Of a DNA stretch of 17,596 nt, positions 6,684-14,145 are shown one piece after another. The position numbers were made by a program, and so were the translations under genes. The notes beneath the pieces are model-generated. The model worked only from the letters and a program-made list of their open reading frames with translations. It ran no database searches and was not told the DNA's origin. Within the stretch, counting starts at the first letter, position 1. Each line of letters opens with the position of its first letter. This DNA is from Haloferacaceae archaeon. Its GTDB lineage: Archaea > Halobacteriota > Halobacteria > Halobacteriales > Haloferacaceae. The stretch spans positions 1 through 17,596 of the forward strand of contig PWFE01000050.1 of NCBI GenBank assembly GCA_003554115.1. The letters are read 5' to 3'.

Positions 6684-7250
6684 ATGAGTGCAGACGAAGC
6701 CACAGAAGGCGGCGTACACAAAAACGCCGGACAAGACGTTATCGCCGTCGACAGCGACGACACGAGCGAGGAGTTAGTCAACCGGCTTGAAGCCCACACT
6801 GGCGACGGCATTCGCCATCGGGCCTTTACCTGTCTCGTTTTCGATTCCGAGGGCCGCATTCTGCTGGCCCAGCGAAGCCCTGAGAAACGCCTGTGGGATA
6901 CCCACTGGGACGGTACTGTCGCCTCCCATCCCGTTGAGGGACAGAGCCAAGAAGACGCAACAATCCAGCGACTCGAAGAAGAACTCGGCGTCACACCCGA
7001 CCAGTACGACGGCGTCGAGATAACGGACAAATTCGAGTACAAACGCTACTATCCACAGGAAGGCGTCGAGTGGGAAGTCTGTACCGTGCTCAAAGTAACG
7101 CTCGAAGATCCGACACTGGATCCCGACCCGGCCGAAATCGGTGGTCGAATGTGGGTCGACTACGAGCACTTCTATCAGAACCCACGGCTCTACCGACAGC
7201 TTCGGCTCTGTCCGTGGTTCGAGATCGCTATGCGCCGGGATTTCGCCTAA
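6684..7250 (+). CDS. idi: Isopentenyl diphosphate delta-isomerase, type 1 (Nudix fold), catalytic Cys replaced
   Basis: Type 1 Idi interconverts IPP and DMAPP, needed for isoprenoid lipids, carotenoids and quinone tails. The 188-aa protein has the Nudix-like fold of the family: metal-ligand histidines H38 (EAHT) and H45 (RHRAF), H82 (SHP), the Nudix-box-like QRLEEELGV at 95-103, and the acidic pair E129/E131 in EWEVC. W178 (CPWFEI) also matches the family. At the place of the essential cysteine (E. coli C67, in NSVCGHP) this protein has alanine: GTVASHP, A80. Everything else looks intact, so this may be a lineage-specific variant using another residue, or a related Nudix enzyme with a different substrate. 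A promoter lies just upstream. The acidic N-terminal 30 residues are an extension. Confidence 0.88.
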   Translation: MSADEATEGGVHKNAGQDVIAVDSDDTSEELVNRLEAHTGDGIRHRAFTCLVFDSEGRILLAQRSPEKRLWDTHWDGTVASHPVEGQSQEDATIQRLEEELGVTPDQYDGVEITDKFEYKRYYPQEGVEWEVCTVLKVTLEDPTLDPDPAEIGGRMWVDYEHFYQNPRLYRQLRLCPWFEIAMRRDFA

Positions 7251-7269
7251 CGCACAAAAAGCCGCTTGG

Positions 7270-7482
7270 CTATTTTGTCGGAACTATTGAAAGATTGGAT
7301 TTGTTACCAACCACCTTTACTGAGAAGACACGTTCTCTGGGAATGATCTCGAAGACGTCTCTTCCGTCTTTTTCGCCGGCTTTTACCCGCCAGTGGTCGG
7401 TTTCGGCTTCATAGGCGATATCTGATCTCGGTGCGCTGTACTCAACAGGACCGTCTGCGGTTTCGTATTTGATGACTGCCAT
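7270..7482 (-). CDS. Small hypothetical protein, 70 aa
   Basis: The ATG at 7480-7482 starts MAVIKYETADGPVEY; the frame is open further upstream only as the shadow of the divergent ATPase gene. The predicted protein is soluble, beta-rich and compact, with alternating polar and hydrophobic residues (YSAPRSDIAYE, HWRVK, DVFEIIPRERVFSV), and has no cysteine or membrane segment. I do not recognise a named family. A TATA box (GTTTATA on the minus strand) is centred about 29 bases upstream, fitting a leaderless mRNA. It converges on idi with 19 bases between the stops and diverges from the HerA-like ATPase, with which it shares the promoter region. Confidence 0.72.
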   Translation of the reverse strand: MAVIKYETADGPVEYSAPRSDIAYEAETDHWRVKAGEKDGRDVFEIIPRERVFSVKVVGNKSNLSIVPTK

Positions 7483-7507
7483 GCCCGCAGCTACGCGTTC
7501 GAGGAGG

Positions 7508-7514
7508 TATAAAC
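7508..7514. promoter_or_regulatory. TATA box in the divergent 7482/7552 promoter region
   Basis: TATAAAC on plus, GTTTATA on minus. It is placed about 29 bases before the minus-strand ATG at 7482. On the plus strand it would start a transcript near 7537, giving the ATPase gene a 15-27 base leader; a weaker TTTAGG at 7535-7540 is an alternative for the ATPase if translation begins at ATG 7564. Confidence 0.5.
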
Positions 7515-7551
7515 ACCCAGACAGGGGAAAGGGGTTTAGGCGCGCGGCTGG

Positions 7552-9414
7552 ATGTCGGGATATATGAGTTTGGAGGATTTTACCGATGTCGACGAAGACG
7601 ACGAGTCGACTACGTCGGTACCTGAGACAGATGCGAGTACCGAGGGTTCGTCCGACGGTGTCGACACCCACGAGGCACAAGCGGATGGGACTGACGACGA
7701 GTTCGAGGCGTATCCGGCCACCGTCGACGGCGAAGACGTCGGCCTCGGCGCGCTGTCGGTCACCCAAGGCCTGCGGGTCAGCGAGGAAGCCGACGATACG
7801 ACGATTCGAGCGTTCGTGACTGCGAACAATCGTGAGTCGGTCCGACTCGGTAAGTACGTTCTCGTCACGTATCCCGACGACGAACGGTTGTTCTGTCGGA
7901 TTGCCGCCTTGGAGTACGCCCAAGAGTTCCAGTCGGACGACGCCACCGAAATCCACGCCCGTCGGATGATGCGACAATCAGGAATTGAGGAACGCGACTA
8001 CAAGTTCATGGCCGAACTCGAACCTGTCGCCGTGCTGTACAACGAACACACTGACGGCGAAAGCGAACTCAAACGCCGGATGACCGACCGGGTGCCGAAA
8101 CCCGGCGCGAACGTCCAAGAGGCCACCGACAGCTCAGAGATCAAAACCGGGCTCAACATTCCCGAAGAGGGCGTTTTTCTGGGGCATCTCTCTGTCGGTG
8201 GCGAGAAAGTCGAGACCGCCGCTCGGCCACCCCACATCGATTATCGCCTCAAAGACGACTACGAGGCCGGCGACCCGCTCGTCTTTCGGCACACTCTGGT
8301 CGCCGGCGGGACGGGGTCGGGCAAAACCCATGGTTCGAAAAACATCCTCCGACAGTATGTGGCCGAAGACCGAACCTACCCGATGGACGACGGCCGAACC
8401 GTCCGACCGGCAGTCGTTCAGTTCGACCCCCAAGACGAGTACGCCCAGATGCATGATGACAACCCGGAGTTAGACAGTGCCTACGCCCGCAGGCTGGACC
8501 GCGAAGGCGTTGCCTACGGGGGTGTCGACGACACCATTGCGCTCGTGCCGAAAGAAAACGGAGTGAGCTACGGCGGCGAGAGCCACCGTGCCGAGCGCAT
8601 CGAGTTTACGATTCCATTTTCGATGACCAAAGAGCGACCGTGGCTAGTTGCGGGAAGCAGTCTCAACGAAAACCAGTTTGCAGGGCTTCGAACCCTCCTC
8701 AGTCGGTTCTTCCGGCAGTACGACGACCACGGCACCTACACCCAATTCAAAGGGTTTCTCGACGATCCGTCGCTCAAAGAGGAACTCGACGAGTCCGGCC
8801 GGGTTCACGAGGCGACGTTCGATGCAATCAAACGTCGGGTGTTTGCGATGCCAAGCGGGATTTTTGATCAGTCGGCCACGCCGATCACTGAGTTGGACCA
8901 CCAGCTCGTTCGACCCGGCGGGCTGACAGTAATCCCGACGTATCATCTCTCATCGAGTCGTGCAAAGGAGCTGTTCGTGCTGGCCGTGTCGACGTATCTG
9001 ATCGACGACAAGCTCTCGAATACACCTTCAAGCGACCGGATCAAAGAGACACCCATCGTCTTGGGGATGGACGAGGCACACAACTTTTTGACCGACGCCG
9101 ATACGGTTCAGGCCCGAAAGGTGATACAGAAGTTCACCGAGGCCGCCAAACAGGGCCGAAAAGAACGACTCGGGCTGTTTTTGATTACCCAAGACCCCCA
9201 AGACATCGCCGACTCAGTATTTAAACAGATCAACACAAAACTGGTGTTGAATCTCGGCGACGAGGAGGCTATCAAAAGCGTCAACATTCCGTCGACCCTC
9301 CAGTCGAAAGTGCCGTATATGGAAAAAGGCCAGATGGTTGTCTACTCGCCGGATAACTCCGAGCCCGTCGAGCTTACAGGTCTGTCGACCTGTCTGACGA
9401 GACACGGTAAATAA
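7552..9414 (+). CDS. HerA-like (HAS-barrel) ATPase
   Basis: The product is 620 aa, a P-loop ATPase of the HerA/FtsK superfamily. Order: an acidic, low-complexity N-terminus (about 1-55); a HAS-barrel-like beta domain (about 60-120, containing SVRLGKYVLVTYPDD); then the RecA-type core with Walker A GGTGSGKT at 252-259 (K258), FDPQDEY just after, and Walker B VLGMDEAHNF (D507, E508), followed by the polar strand LFLITQDP. HerA hexamers act with the NurA nuclease in end resection; no nurA is in the window. Family members also appear in DNA-translocation and defence contexts, so the exact role is open. The start could be ATG 7552 (MSGYMSLEDF) or ATG 7564 (MSLEDF); no Shine-Dalgarno decides. The stop is followed by a convergent gene 36 bases away. 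Confidence 0.9.
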   Translation: MSGYMSLEDFTDVDEDDESTTSVPETDASTEGSSDGVDTHEAQADGTDDEFEAYPATVDGEDVGLGALSVTQGLRVSEEADDTTIRAFVTANNRESVRLGKYVLVTYPDDERLFCRIAALEYAQEFQSDDATEIHARRMMRQSGIEERDYKFMAELEPVAVLYNEHTDGESELKRRMTDRVPKPGANVQEATDSSEIKTGLNIPEEGVFLGHLSVGGEKVETAARPPHIDYRLKDDYEAGDPLVFRHTLVAGGTGSGKTHGSKNILRQYVAEDRTYPMDDGRTVRPAVVQFDPQDEYAQMHDDNPELDSAYARRLDREGVAYGGVDDTIALVPKENGVSYGGESHRAERIEFTIPFSMTKERPWLVAGSSLNENQFAGLRTLLSRFFRQYDDHGTYTQFKGFLDDPSLKEELDESGRVHEATFDAIKRRVFAMPSGIFDQSATPITELDHQLVRPGGLTVIPTYHLSSSRAKELFVLAVSTYLIDDKLSNTPSSDRIKETPIVLGMDEAHNFLTDADTVQARKVIQKFTEAAKQGRKERLGLFLITQDPQDIADSVFKQINTKLVLNLGDEEAIKSVNIPSTLQSKVPYMEKGQMVVYSPDNSEPVELTGLSTCLTRHGK

Positions 9415-9450
9415 CTCCGGCCACGAGCCGAATATAATAGTAGTCGCTTG

Positions 9451-9741
9451 CTACTCGCGGTAGATCTGGATCTCACCCGAGCCGGTGACAATTATTCCCC
9501 AGTCTCCCAGTGCGAACCCAACGAAACACGAACGGGTCGGTGCGGTATTTGGTTCTCGGACAATCAACTCGAGTGCGTCCGGATCGATCGCTTCGTACAG
9601 TGGTGGGAGATCGAGTGGATCTTTCCCACTGACCGCGGCGAGCGCGTCGATGATTACTTCAGTGATTGGTCGCTGTTTGGTATGATCGTACTGTGTGACA
9701 TAGTGGAGTTCCCCCTCCCCCTGGACTGCTGCATGAGACAT
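9451..9741 (-). CDS. HalOD1 output-domain protein
   Basis: The product is 96 aa. The core matches the haloarchaeal HalOD1 output domain: an N-terminal helix region (ITEVIIDALAAVSGKDPLDLPPLYEAIDPDALE, shown here by its key LPPLYEAIDPDAL) followed by strands ending in GIIVTGSGEIQIY. In this lineage the domain is found alone or at the ends of signalling proteins, and its biochemical role is unknown. The gene is co-directional with, and 57 bases downstream of, the Bat-like regulator, so it may share its transcript. A TATA box overlapping the regulator's stop codon also offers an independent promoter with a leader of about 30 bases. No Shine-Dalgarno is seen before its ATG. Confidence 0.8.
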   Translation of the reverse strand: MSHAAVQGEGELHYVTQYDHTKQRPITEVIIDALAAVSGKDPLDLPPLYEAIDPDALELIVREPNTAPTRSCFVGFALGDWGIIVTGSGEIQIYRE

Positions 9742-9795
9742 ACAAGAAAGACAAACGCCACCACCAGCAATGAACCTGCGCCCACAGTAGTTGTG

Positions 9796-9805
9796 GTTTT
9801 ATAAG
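9796..9805 (-). promoter_or_regulatory. TATA box for the HalOD1 gene, overlapping the upstream stop codon
   Basis: The minus strand reads CTTATAAAAC; it includes the TAA stop of the HTH-10 regulator gene (9799-9801). A start about 26 bases on would lie near 9774, giving a leader of about 33 bases. Confidence 0.45.
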
Positions 9806-10482
9806 CGGTGGGTACTCTGTGAGACTGTCTTTGAGGGCTGTTCGTACAGTGTTTGTTCGATCAGCGTTCGCAGGCCACGACGGAGTCGACCGCCTGCAGC
9901 CGACGGCGAGATGCCGAGTCGGTCGCCGACGCCTTCGAGCGGCGTGTCTCTGGGTTGGTTGAAGTAGCCCGACTCGTAGGCGGTGGTGATCGCCTCTTGT
10001 TGAGACGGCGTCAGGCCGAAGGCTTCGCCGGTCGGCGTGGCCTCAATTCGGTAGAGCTTCCGGATCGAGGTGCTGACGCCGTGGTCCGAACAGAACGCTC
10101 GAAACGAATGAAGCGTCTCGACGTCCGGCAACTCAAGAATCGCATACCACCCCCCGTCGCCACTCACCGCCTCGATCAGCCGCAGGCCCATCTCGACGGC
10201 TCTCGCAAGCACCAGATACTCGGTCGAAACGAGCCGGGTTCGATACACCCGGAACGTTGTGGTCTCGATTACCGTCGAGACATCCGTAACCGTTGGATCG
10301 ACCGCAAGAGCTGCCTCGAACGTCTCGAAATCCCCACCTCGAACGTGAAATAACAGGACGTACTCCCCGCCGGCAGCGATCAACTGGTACTCCAGTTTGA
10401 TCGCCATCTCCGGACACCGCTGGATCGTTGGCGTCAACAGGAGATTGGGGTGCTGTAGCTGAAGTTCGGCGATGAATCGCAT
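9799..10482 (-). CDS. Bat-like HTH-10 transcriptional regulator
   Basis: The product is 227 aa. The C-terminal domain (about 157-213) is the haloarchaeal HTH-10 (bacterio-opsin activator type) DNA-binding domain: LTPSQQEAITTAYESGYF, PRDTPLEGVGDRLGIS, then RLRRGLRTLIEQTL. The N-terminal 150 residues look like the usual ligand or interaction region of such proteins (beta strands around YVLLFHV, TTFRVYRTRLV, GGWYAILELP), with no PAS or GAF signature I can name. This family regulates diverse genes in Halobacteria; its targets here are unknown, but menE upstream and the HalOD1 gene downstream are on the same strand. The ATG at 10480-10482 is supported by a TATA box about 28 bases upstream; an internal ATG at residue 26 is the alternative. 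Confidence 0.88.
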   Translation of the reverse strand: MRFIAELQLQHPNLLLTPTIQRCPEMAIKLEYQLIAAGGEYVLLFHVRGGDFETFEAALAVDPTVTDVSTVIETTTFRVYRTRLVSTEYLVLARAVEMGLRLIEAVSGDGGWYAILELPDVETLHSFRAFCSDHGVSTSIRKLYRIEATPTGEAFGLTPSQQEAITTAYESGYFNQPRDTPLEGVGDRLGISPSAAGGRLRRGLRTLIEQTLYEQPSKTVSQSTHRL

Positions 10483-10506
10483 TGTGCTGTGCTCGGCGAG
10501 CGCGGC

Positions 10507-10514
10507 ATAAGATT
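10507..10514 (-). promoter_or_regulatory. TATA box of the HTH-10 regulator
   Basis: The minus strand reads AATCTTAT, centred about 28 bases upstream of the regulator ATG, in the 62-base gap after menE. It implies transcription separate from menE and a leaderless mRNA. Confidence 0.5.
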
Positions 10515-10544
10515 ATTCTCACCAGCTACGTGCGAAATACGGTA

Positions 10545-12308
10545 CTACTGCTCATCAGATGTATCAGTCGGCTGGTCTCCCGACTCGTCATCGCTCAACT
10601 GCTCGTCAACCCCATCTGCTGTCGGTTGTTCCTCGGATTCATCCGTCGACTGCTCAGTCGACACGTTCTCAGACGATCCGTCGGCCGCCGAGTGCTCACT
10701 GTCAGTCACAGCAGCTGTTTGCTCGGATGGGTCAGCTGACTGGACCTCCGGTTTGCTGGCTGGATCAACCAAAGGGGTCTCGGCAGGCGCAGAAAGCGGA
10801 GTGGCCGCAGCACCATTTTCGGCCGACACAAACGCCGAGAGCTGCTCGCGGACCACTGGCCGTTTGATCGTGCCAGAGGCCGTCCGTGGCAACGAGTCGG
10901 TAACAGCAATCACGCGCGGGAGTTTGTAGCCAGCCAGTCGGTCTCGACAGTGGCCTTCGAGCGAATCCGCCGAGAGCGGCTCGGTTCGCGGCACGACGAG
11001 CGCAGCCACACGCTCGCCCCACGTGTCGTCATCGAGGCCGACAACCGCCGCCTCGTCGACCTCGGGGTGTGAGCGCAACGCTTCGACAACCTCGCCGGGG
11101 TCGACGTTCTCGCCGCCAGTGATAATCCGGTCGTCAAGCCGGTTGAGCACGTACAGATAGCCGTGCTCGCTGGCATAGCCGACGTCCCCGGTCCGCAGGC
11201 CGTGTTCGCAGAAGGCCTCGACGTTGGCGTCGACATCGCCGTAGTAGCCCGCGGTTACCATCGGTCCCGAGACGACGATCTCGCCGCGTTCGCCCGCCTC
11301 GACAGGTTGGCCCTCGTCGTCGACGACTGTAAGCTCAGTCCACAGCAGCGGTCGGCCAACGGTGCCGGCTCGCTCGAAGGCCTGCTGGGGTCTGGCGGTG
11401 GCGATCTGCGAGGCGGTTTCAGTCATGCCGTACGTCGGAAAGACGGGAATTGAGTAGTTTCGGCAGCGTTCGATCAGTGAATCCGGGGCGGGTGCGCCAC
11501 CGAGCAGCACCGCACGCAACGAATCAGAGAGCGTCCCGCGGCGTTCGAGCATTTCGGCGAGCATCGTCGGCACTAACGAGACAACTGTGACGTCGTGGCG
11601 TTCGATGTCGTCGGCAACGCCGCCGGGGTCAAACGACTCACGAATAACGACCGCAGTGCCGTACAGCGTCGACCGGAAGATGGGAGCGATCCCTCCAACG
11701 TGGTACAGCGAGAGCGTCAACAGCCACCGGTCGTCGGGCAACACCCCGAGACGAAATCCCGAGGCCGTCGCGCTGGCAAGCAGATTTCCCATCGTTAAGA
11801 CGACCGCTTTTGGCTGGCCGGTCGACCCTGAGGTAAAGACCATTAGCTGTGGATCGTCGAGTTCCCAGTCGACGGGCTCGACGTCCTCGGGTTCGACCGC
11901 GCGGAACGACTGGACTTCCTCCCATTGGGGATCGTCGACGGAGGCAACCGGTGTCGAGCCGACGGCCTCGACAGCGAGCTGTTCGGTGTCGGCACCACAG
12001 ACCACCATTGCCAGATCGCTGTGGTCGATCTGGGCGGCGAGTTCGGCAGCCGTCAGCCGGGTGTTGAGCGGGACAAGCCGGAGGCCGAGCCGCTGGGCGG
12101 CATGAAGCAGACAGACCGAAAGTAGCTGGGTCGACATCAGCATGCCGACGTGGTCTCCTTTTTCGATGCCGAGTGCGGCAAGCCGGCCGGCGGTTTCGTC
12201 GACCGCCGCATCCAGTCCGCTGTATGACCACCGCGTGTCGGTTTCGGTGTCGATGACGGCCAGGTCTTCGGGCGTCGAGCGTGTCCGGTGGGTAAGCCAG
12301 TCGTACAT
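10545..12308 (-). CDS. menE: o-Succinylbenzoate-CoA ligase MenE with acidic C-terminal tail
   Basis: MenE (587 aa) is an ANL-superfamily adenylating enzyme that makes o-succinylbenzoyl-CoA in menaquinone synthesis. Visible motifs: P-loop TSGSTGQPK at 159-167, LYHVGGI at 201-207 (the MenE-like histidine region), TYGMTETASQIAT at 292-304, the ATP-binding TGD at 373-375, the hinge around LNRLDDRI at 388-395, GGENVDP at 398-404, and the adenylation lysine K482 in GTIKRP. The TYGMTETASQ segment favours MenE over fatty-acyl-CoA ligases, but the call rests on motifs only. The catalytic part ends near residue 495. The remaining roughly 90 residues are a low-complexity tail of S, T, E, D, P and A, not seen in typical MenE. 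No other men gene is nearby. Its start follows the stress-protein gene by 56 bases. Confidence 0.88.
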   Translation of the reverse strand: MYDWLTHRTRSTPEDLAVIDTETDTRWSYSGLDAAVDETAGRLAALGIEKGDHVGMLMSTQLLSVCLLHAAQRLGLRLVPLNTRLTAAELAAQIDHSDLAMVVCGADTEQLAVEAVGSTPVASVDDPQWEEVQSFRAVEPEDVEPVDWELDDPQLMVFTSGSTGQPKAVVLTMGNLLASATASGFRLGVLPDDRWLLTLSLYHVGGIAPIFRSTLYGTAVVIRESFDPGGVADDIERHDVTVVSLVPTMLAEMLERRGTLSDSLRAVLLGGAPAPDSLIERCRNYSIPVFPTYGMTETASQIATARPQQAFERAGTVGRPLLWTELTVVDDEGQPVEAGERGEIVVSGPMVTAGYYGDVDANVEAFCEHGLRTGDVGYASEHGYLYVLNRLDDRIITGGENVDPGEVVEALRSHPEVDEAAVVGLDDDTWGERVAALVVPRTEPLSADSLEGHCRDRLAGYKLPRVIAVTDSLPRTASGTIKRPVVREQLSAFVSAENGAAATPLSAPAETPLVDPASKPEVQSADPSEQTAAVTDSEHSAADGSSENVSTEQSTDESEEQPTADGVDEQLSDDESGDQPTDTSDEQ

Positions 12309-12364
12309 TCGACTACCGCTCCCGCACGCAGGCTGTTTGAGCGTGGTAATCGAGCCGTCGACGC

Positions 12365-12799
12365 TCAGTCATCCTCGGGAACACGGACGGTCAACACGGG
12401 CACATCGGCAGTGCGAACGATTCGCTCGGTGACGCTACCGAGCAGATAGCGATCCAAGCCGGTCCGTCCGTGGGTACCCATCACGATCAGATCGATGTCG
12501 TTGGTTTCGGCATACGACAGCAGTTGTTTGTGTGGCGACCCGGAGATAATCTCAGAGACGACTGAAACGTCGGCCGCCTCGGCGCGTTCGGCAACCGCGT
12601 GCAAGGCCGTCTCACCCTGCTCATGGAGCGCGTTTATCACCGACTGTGCGCCCGCATCAAGCGAGGCGTAGGCCGTGGTGTCGACGACGTACAGCGTGTG
12701 TAGTCGGGCATCGTACCGCTTGGCGTGGTCGACAGCGTGATCAAGCGCCGCCTGCGAGGCTGGTCCCCCGTCTGTGGGAAGGAGTATCTCACTGTACAT
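12365..12799 (-). CDS. Universal stress protein, UspA family
   Basis: The product is 144 aa, one USP domain. It begins MYSEILLPTDGGPAS, the usual first strand with the nucleotide-contacting aspartate, and has the ATP-binding signature G108-THG-RTG...LLGS (residues 108-122), followed by IVRTADVPVLTV. The intact G-x2-G-x9-GS pattern suggests an ATP-binding USP. Halobacteria carry many such paralogues, so a specific role cannot be given. It has its own TATA box about 29 bases upstream and is followed by menE on the same strand, so readthrough into menE is possible; menE has no obvious TATA box of its own. Confidence 0.93.
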   Translation of the reverse strand: MYSEILLPTDGGPASQAALDHAVDHAKRYDARLHTLYVVDTTAYASLDAGAQSVINALHEQGETALHAVAERAEAADVSVVSEIISGSPHKQLLSYAETNDIDLIVMGTHGRTGLDRYLLGSVTERIVRTADVPVLTVRVPEDD

Positions 12800-12823
12800 T
12801 GGCTATTTGAACTCTCCGAACGC

Positions 12824-12831
12824 ACATAATC
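12824..12831 (-). promoter_or_regulatory. TATA box of the universal stress protein gene
   Basis: The minus strand reads GATTATGT, centred about 29 bases before the ATG, fitting a leaderless transcript that may also serve menE. Confidence 0.45.
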
Positions 12832-12910
12832 CCTTGGACAACCAGACTGACAGGCACTGACATATCGCCGCCACGTCGACCGATTATCACCGCCAGAGAG
12901 GCGTCAACTT

Positions 12911-12920
12911 CTTATATACT
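12911..12920 (+). promoter_or_regulatory. Distal TATA box upstream of tfb
   Basis: CTTATATACT, sharing the nine bases TTATATACT with the proximal box 99 bases downstream. Transcription from it would start near 12940 and give tfb a leader of about 160 bases. Confidence 0.5.
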
Positions 12921-12947
12921 GGCTGTTGTCGAAACTTTCTATCAGCG

Positions 12948-12965
12948 TTACTGAAAATTACTGAA
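12948..12965 (+). repeat. Direct repeat TTACTGAA x2, ten bases apart
   Basis: TTACTGAA occurs at 12948-12955 and 12958-12965, about one helical turn apart. The pair lies just downstream of the expected distal start and about 50 bases upstream of the proximal TATA box, where a regulator could act on both. Operator function is inference. Confidence 0.35.
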
Positions 12966-13010
12966 TCAGGGCGACGTGTTGCGATTGTCTGACACAGAGC
13001 AGACGAAGAT

Positions 13011-13019
13011 TTATATACT
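13011..13019 (+). promoter_or_regulatory. Proximal TATA box of tfb
   Basis: TTATATACT within GATTTATATACTTTG, a strong archaeal TATA box. The start would be near 13040, leaving a leader of about 58 bases. Confidence 0.6.
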
Positions 13020-13088
13020 TTGCACGATTACAACATGTAAGGAATCCCACGCGCTGTGTTTGTATTTTTCTGGCGTGTGAGACAATCC

Positions 13089-13095
13089 GGGGGAG
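13089..13095 (+). promoter_or_regulatory. Shine-Dalgarno-like site of tfb
   Basis: GGGGGAG lies three bases before the ATG at 13099. The spacing is short, but the site supports this start and indicates a leadered mRNA, unlike the leaderless neighbours. Confidence 0.5.
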
Positions 13096-13098
13096 ACC

Positions 13099-14070
13099 AT
13101 GAGCGAAACTACAATCAGAAGCTACGTCCGAGAAGCCGAACAGACCACGACCGAACAGGAGGCCGACGAACGCCACCGCTGTCCCGAATGCAGCGGCCAG
13201 CTAATCACTGACGAAGAACACGGCGAGACCGTCTGTACCGACTGTGGGCTCGTTGTCGAAGAAGACGCCGTCGACCGAGGCCCAGAGTGGCGTGCGTTCG
13301 ACAGCAGCGAGCGCAGCTCGAAGTCGCGTGTGGGGGCACCGACGACGAAGATGATGCACGACAAGGGCCTGAGCACGAACATCGGCTGGCAGAACCGCGA
13401 TGCCTACGGCAAGGCGCTCAGTTCGAACCAGCGTCGACAGATGCAGCGACTGCGAACGTGGAACGAGCGGTTCCGCACGCGCGATTCCAAAGAGCGCAAC
13501 CTCAAACAGGCGCTCGGCGAGATCGACCGCATGGCAAGCGCGCTCGGCCTGCCGAAAGCCGTCCGCGAGACGGCGTCGGTGATCTACCGACGCGCACTCG
13601 ATGAGAACCTCCTGCCAGGCCGCTCGATTGAGGGCGTTGCAACTGCCTCGCTGTACGCGGCCGCCCGCCAGATGGGCAACCCACGAAGCCTCGATGAGTT
13701 TGCGGCGGTCTCGCGGGTCGAAAAAATGGAGATGACCCGGACCTACCGCTATGTTGTTCGGGAGCTCAAACTCGAAGTCCAGCCGGCCGACCCCGAACAG
13801 TACGTCCCGCGGTTCGTCTCACGGCTCGAACTCTCAGAGGAGGTCGAACGCGAGGCCCGCACGCTGCTTCGCGGCGCGAAAGAAGCAGGCATCACCAGCG
13901 GCAAATCGCCGGTCGGTCTTGCGGCCGCTGCCGTCTACGCGGCCGCCCTACTGACCAACGAGAAGGTCACCCAGAGTCAAGTCGGCACCGTCGCCGACAT
14001 CTCCGAGGTGACGATCCGCAACCGCTACAAAGAGCTGCTCGAAGTCGACCACGGCGAACTGTTCGGGTAA
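13099..14070 (+). CDS. tfb: Transcription initiation factor IIB (TFB)
   Basis: TFB (323 aa) bridges the TBP-TATA complex and RNA polymerase. The N-terminal zinc ribbon has C28-x2-C31 (CPEC) and C46-x2-C49 (CTDC), followed by the B-reader region (DRGPEWRAF, 59-67). Two cyclin-like repeats follow: about 133-226 (with YRRALDENLLPGRSIEGVA, AAARQMGNPRSLDE) and 233-320 (with KEAGITSGKSPVGLAAAAVY, and the DNA-recognition helix SEVTIRNRYKELL). Halobacteria encode several TFB paralogues, so which one this is cannot be said. The promoter region is unusually elaborate: two TATA boxes, a direct repeat and a Shine-Dalgarno-like site. A T-tract follows the stop. Confidence 0.97.
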   Translation: MSETTIRSYVREAEQTTTEQEADERHRCPECSGQLITDEEHGETVCTDCGLVVEEDAVDRGPEWRAFDSSERSSKSRVGAPTTKMMHDKGLSTNIGWQNRDAYGKALSSNQRRQMQRLRTWNERFRTRDSKERNLKQALGEIDRMASALGLPKAVRETASVIYRRALDENLLPGRSIEGVATASLYAAARQMGNPRSLDEFAAVSRVEKMEMTRTYRYVVRELKLEVQPADPEQYVPRFVSRLELSEEVEREARTLLRGAKEAGITSGKSPVGLAAAAVYAAALLTNEKVTQSQVGTVADISEVTIRNRYKELLEVDHGELFG

Positions 14071-14092
14071 GTAGCCCGGTTTGAGTGCTCGA

Positions 14093-14098
14093 TTTTTT
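14093..14098 (+). terminator. T-tract after tfb
   Basis: Six T residues 23 bases after the tfb stop codon, preceded by a weak GGG/CCC stem (14065-14077). Archaeal termination often occurs at such T-runs. Confidence 0.4.
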
Positions 14099-14145
14099 GA
14101 TAGATAGACACAACGTTTTGTGACAGGCATGCGTTAGCAGTATGC

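Noticed and set aside
7483..7977. Upstream extension of the 70-residue minus-strand protein
   Set aside because: The extra 165 residues lie antisense to the HerA-like ATPase and have shadow-like composition; a TATA box fits the ATG at 7482.
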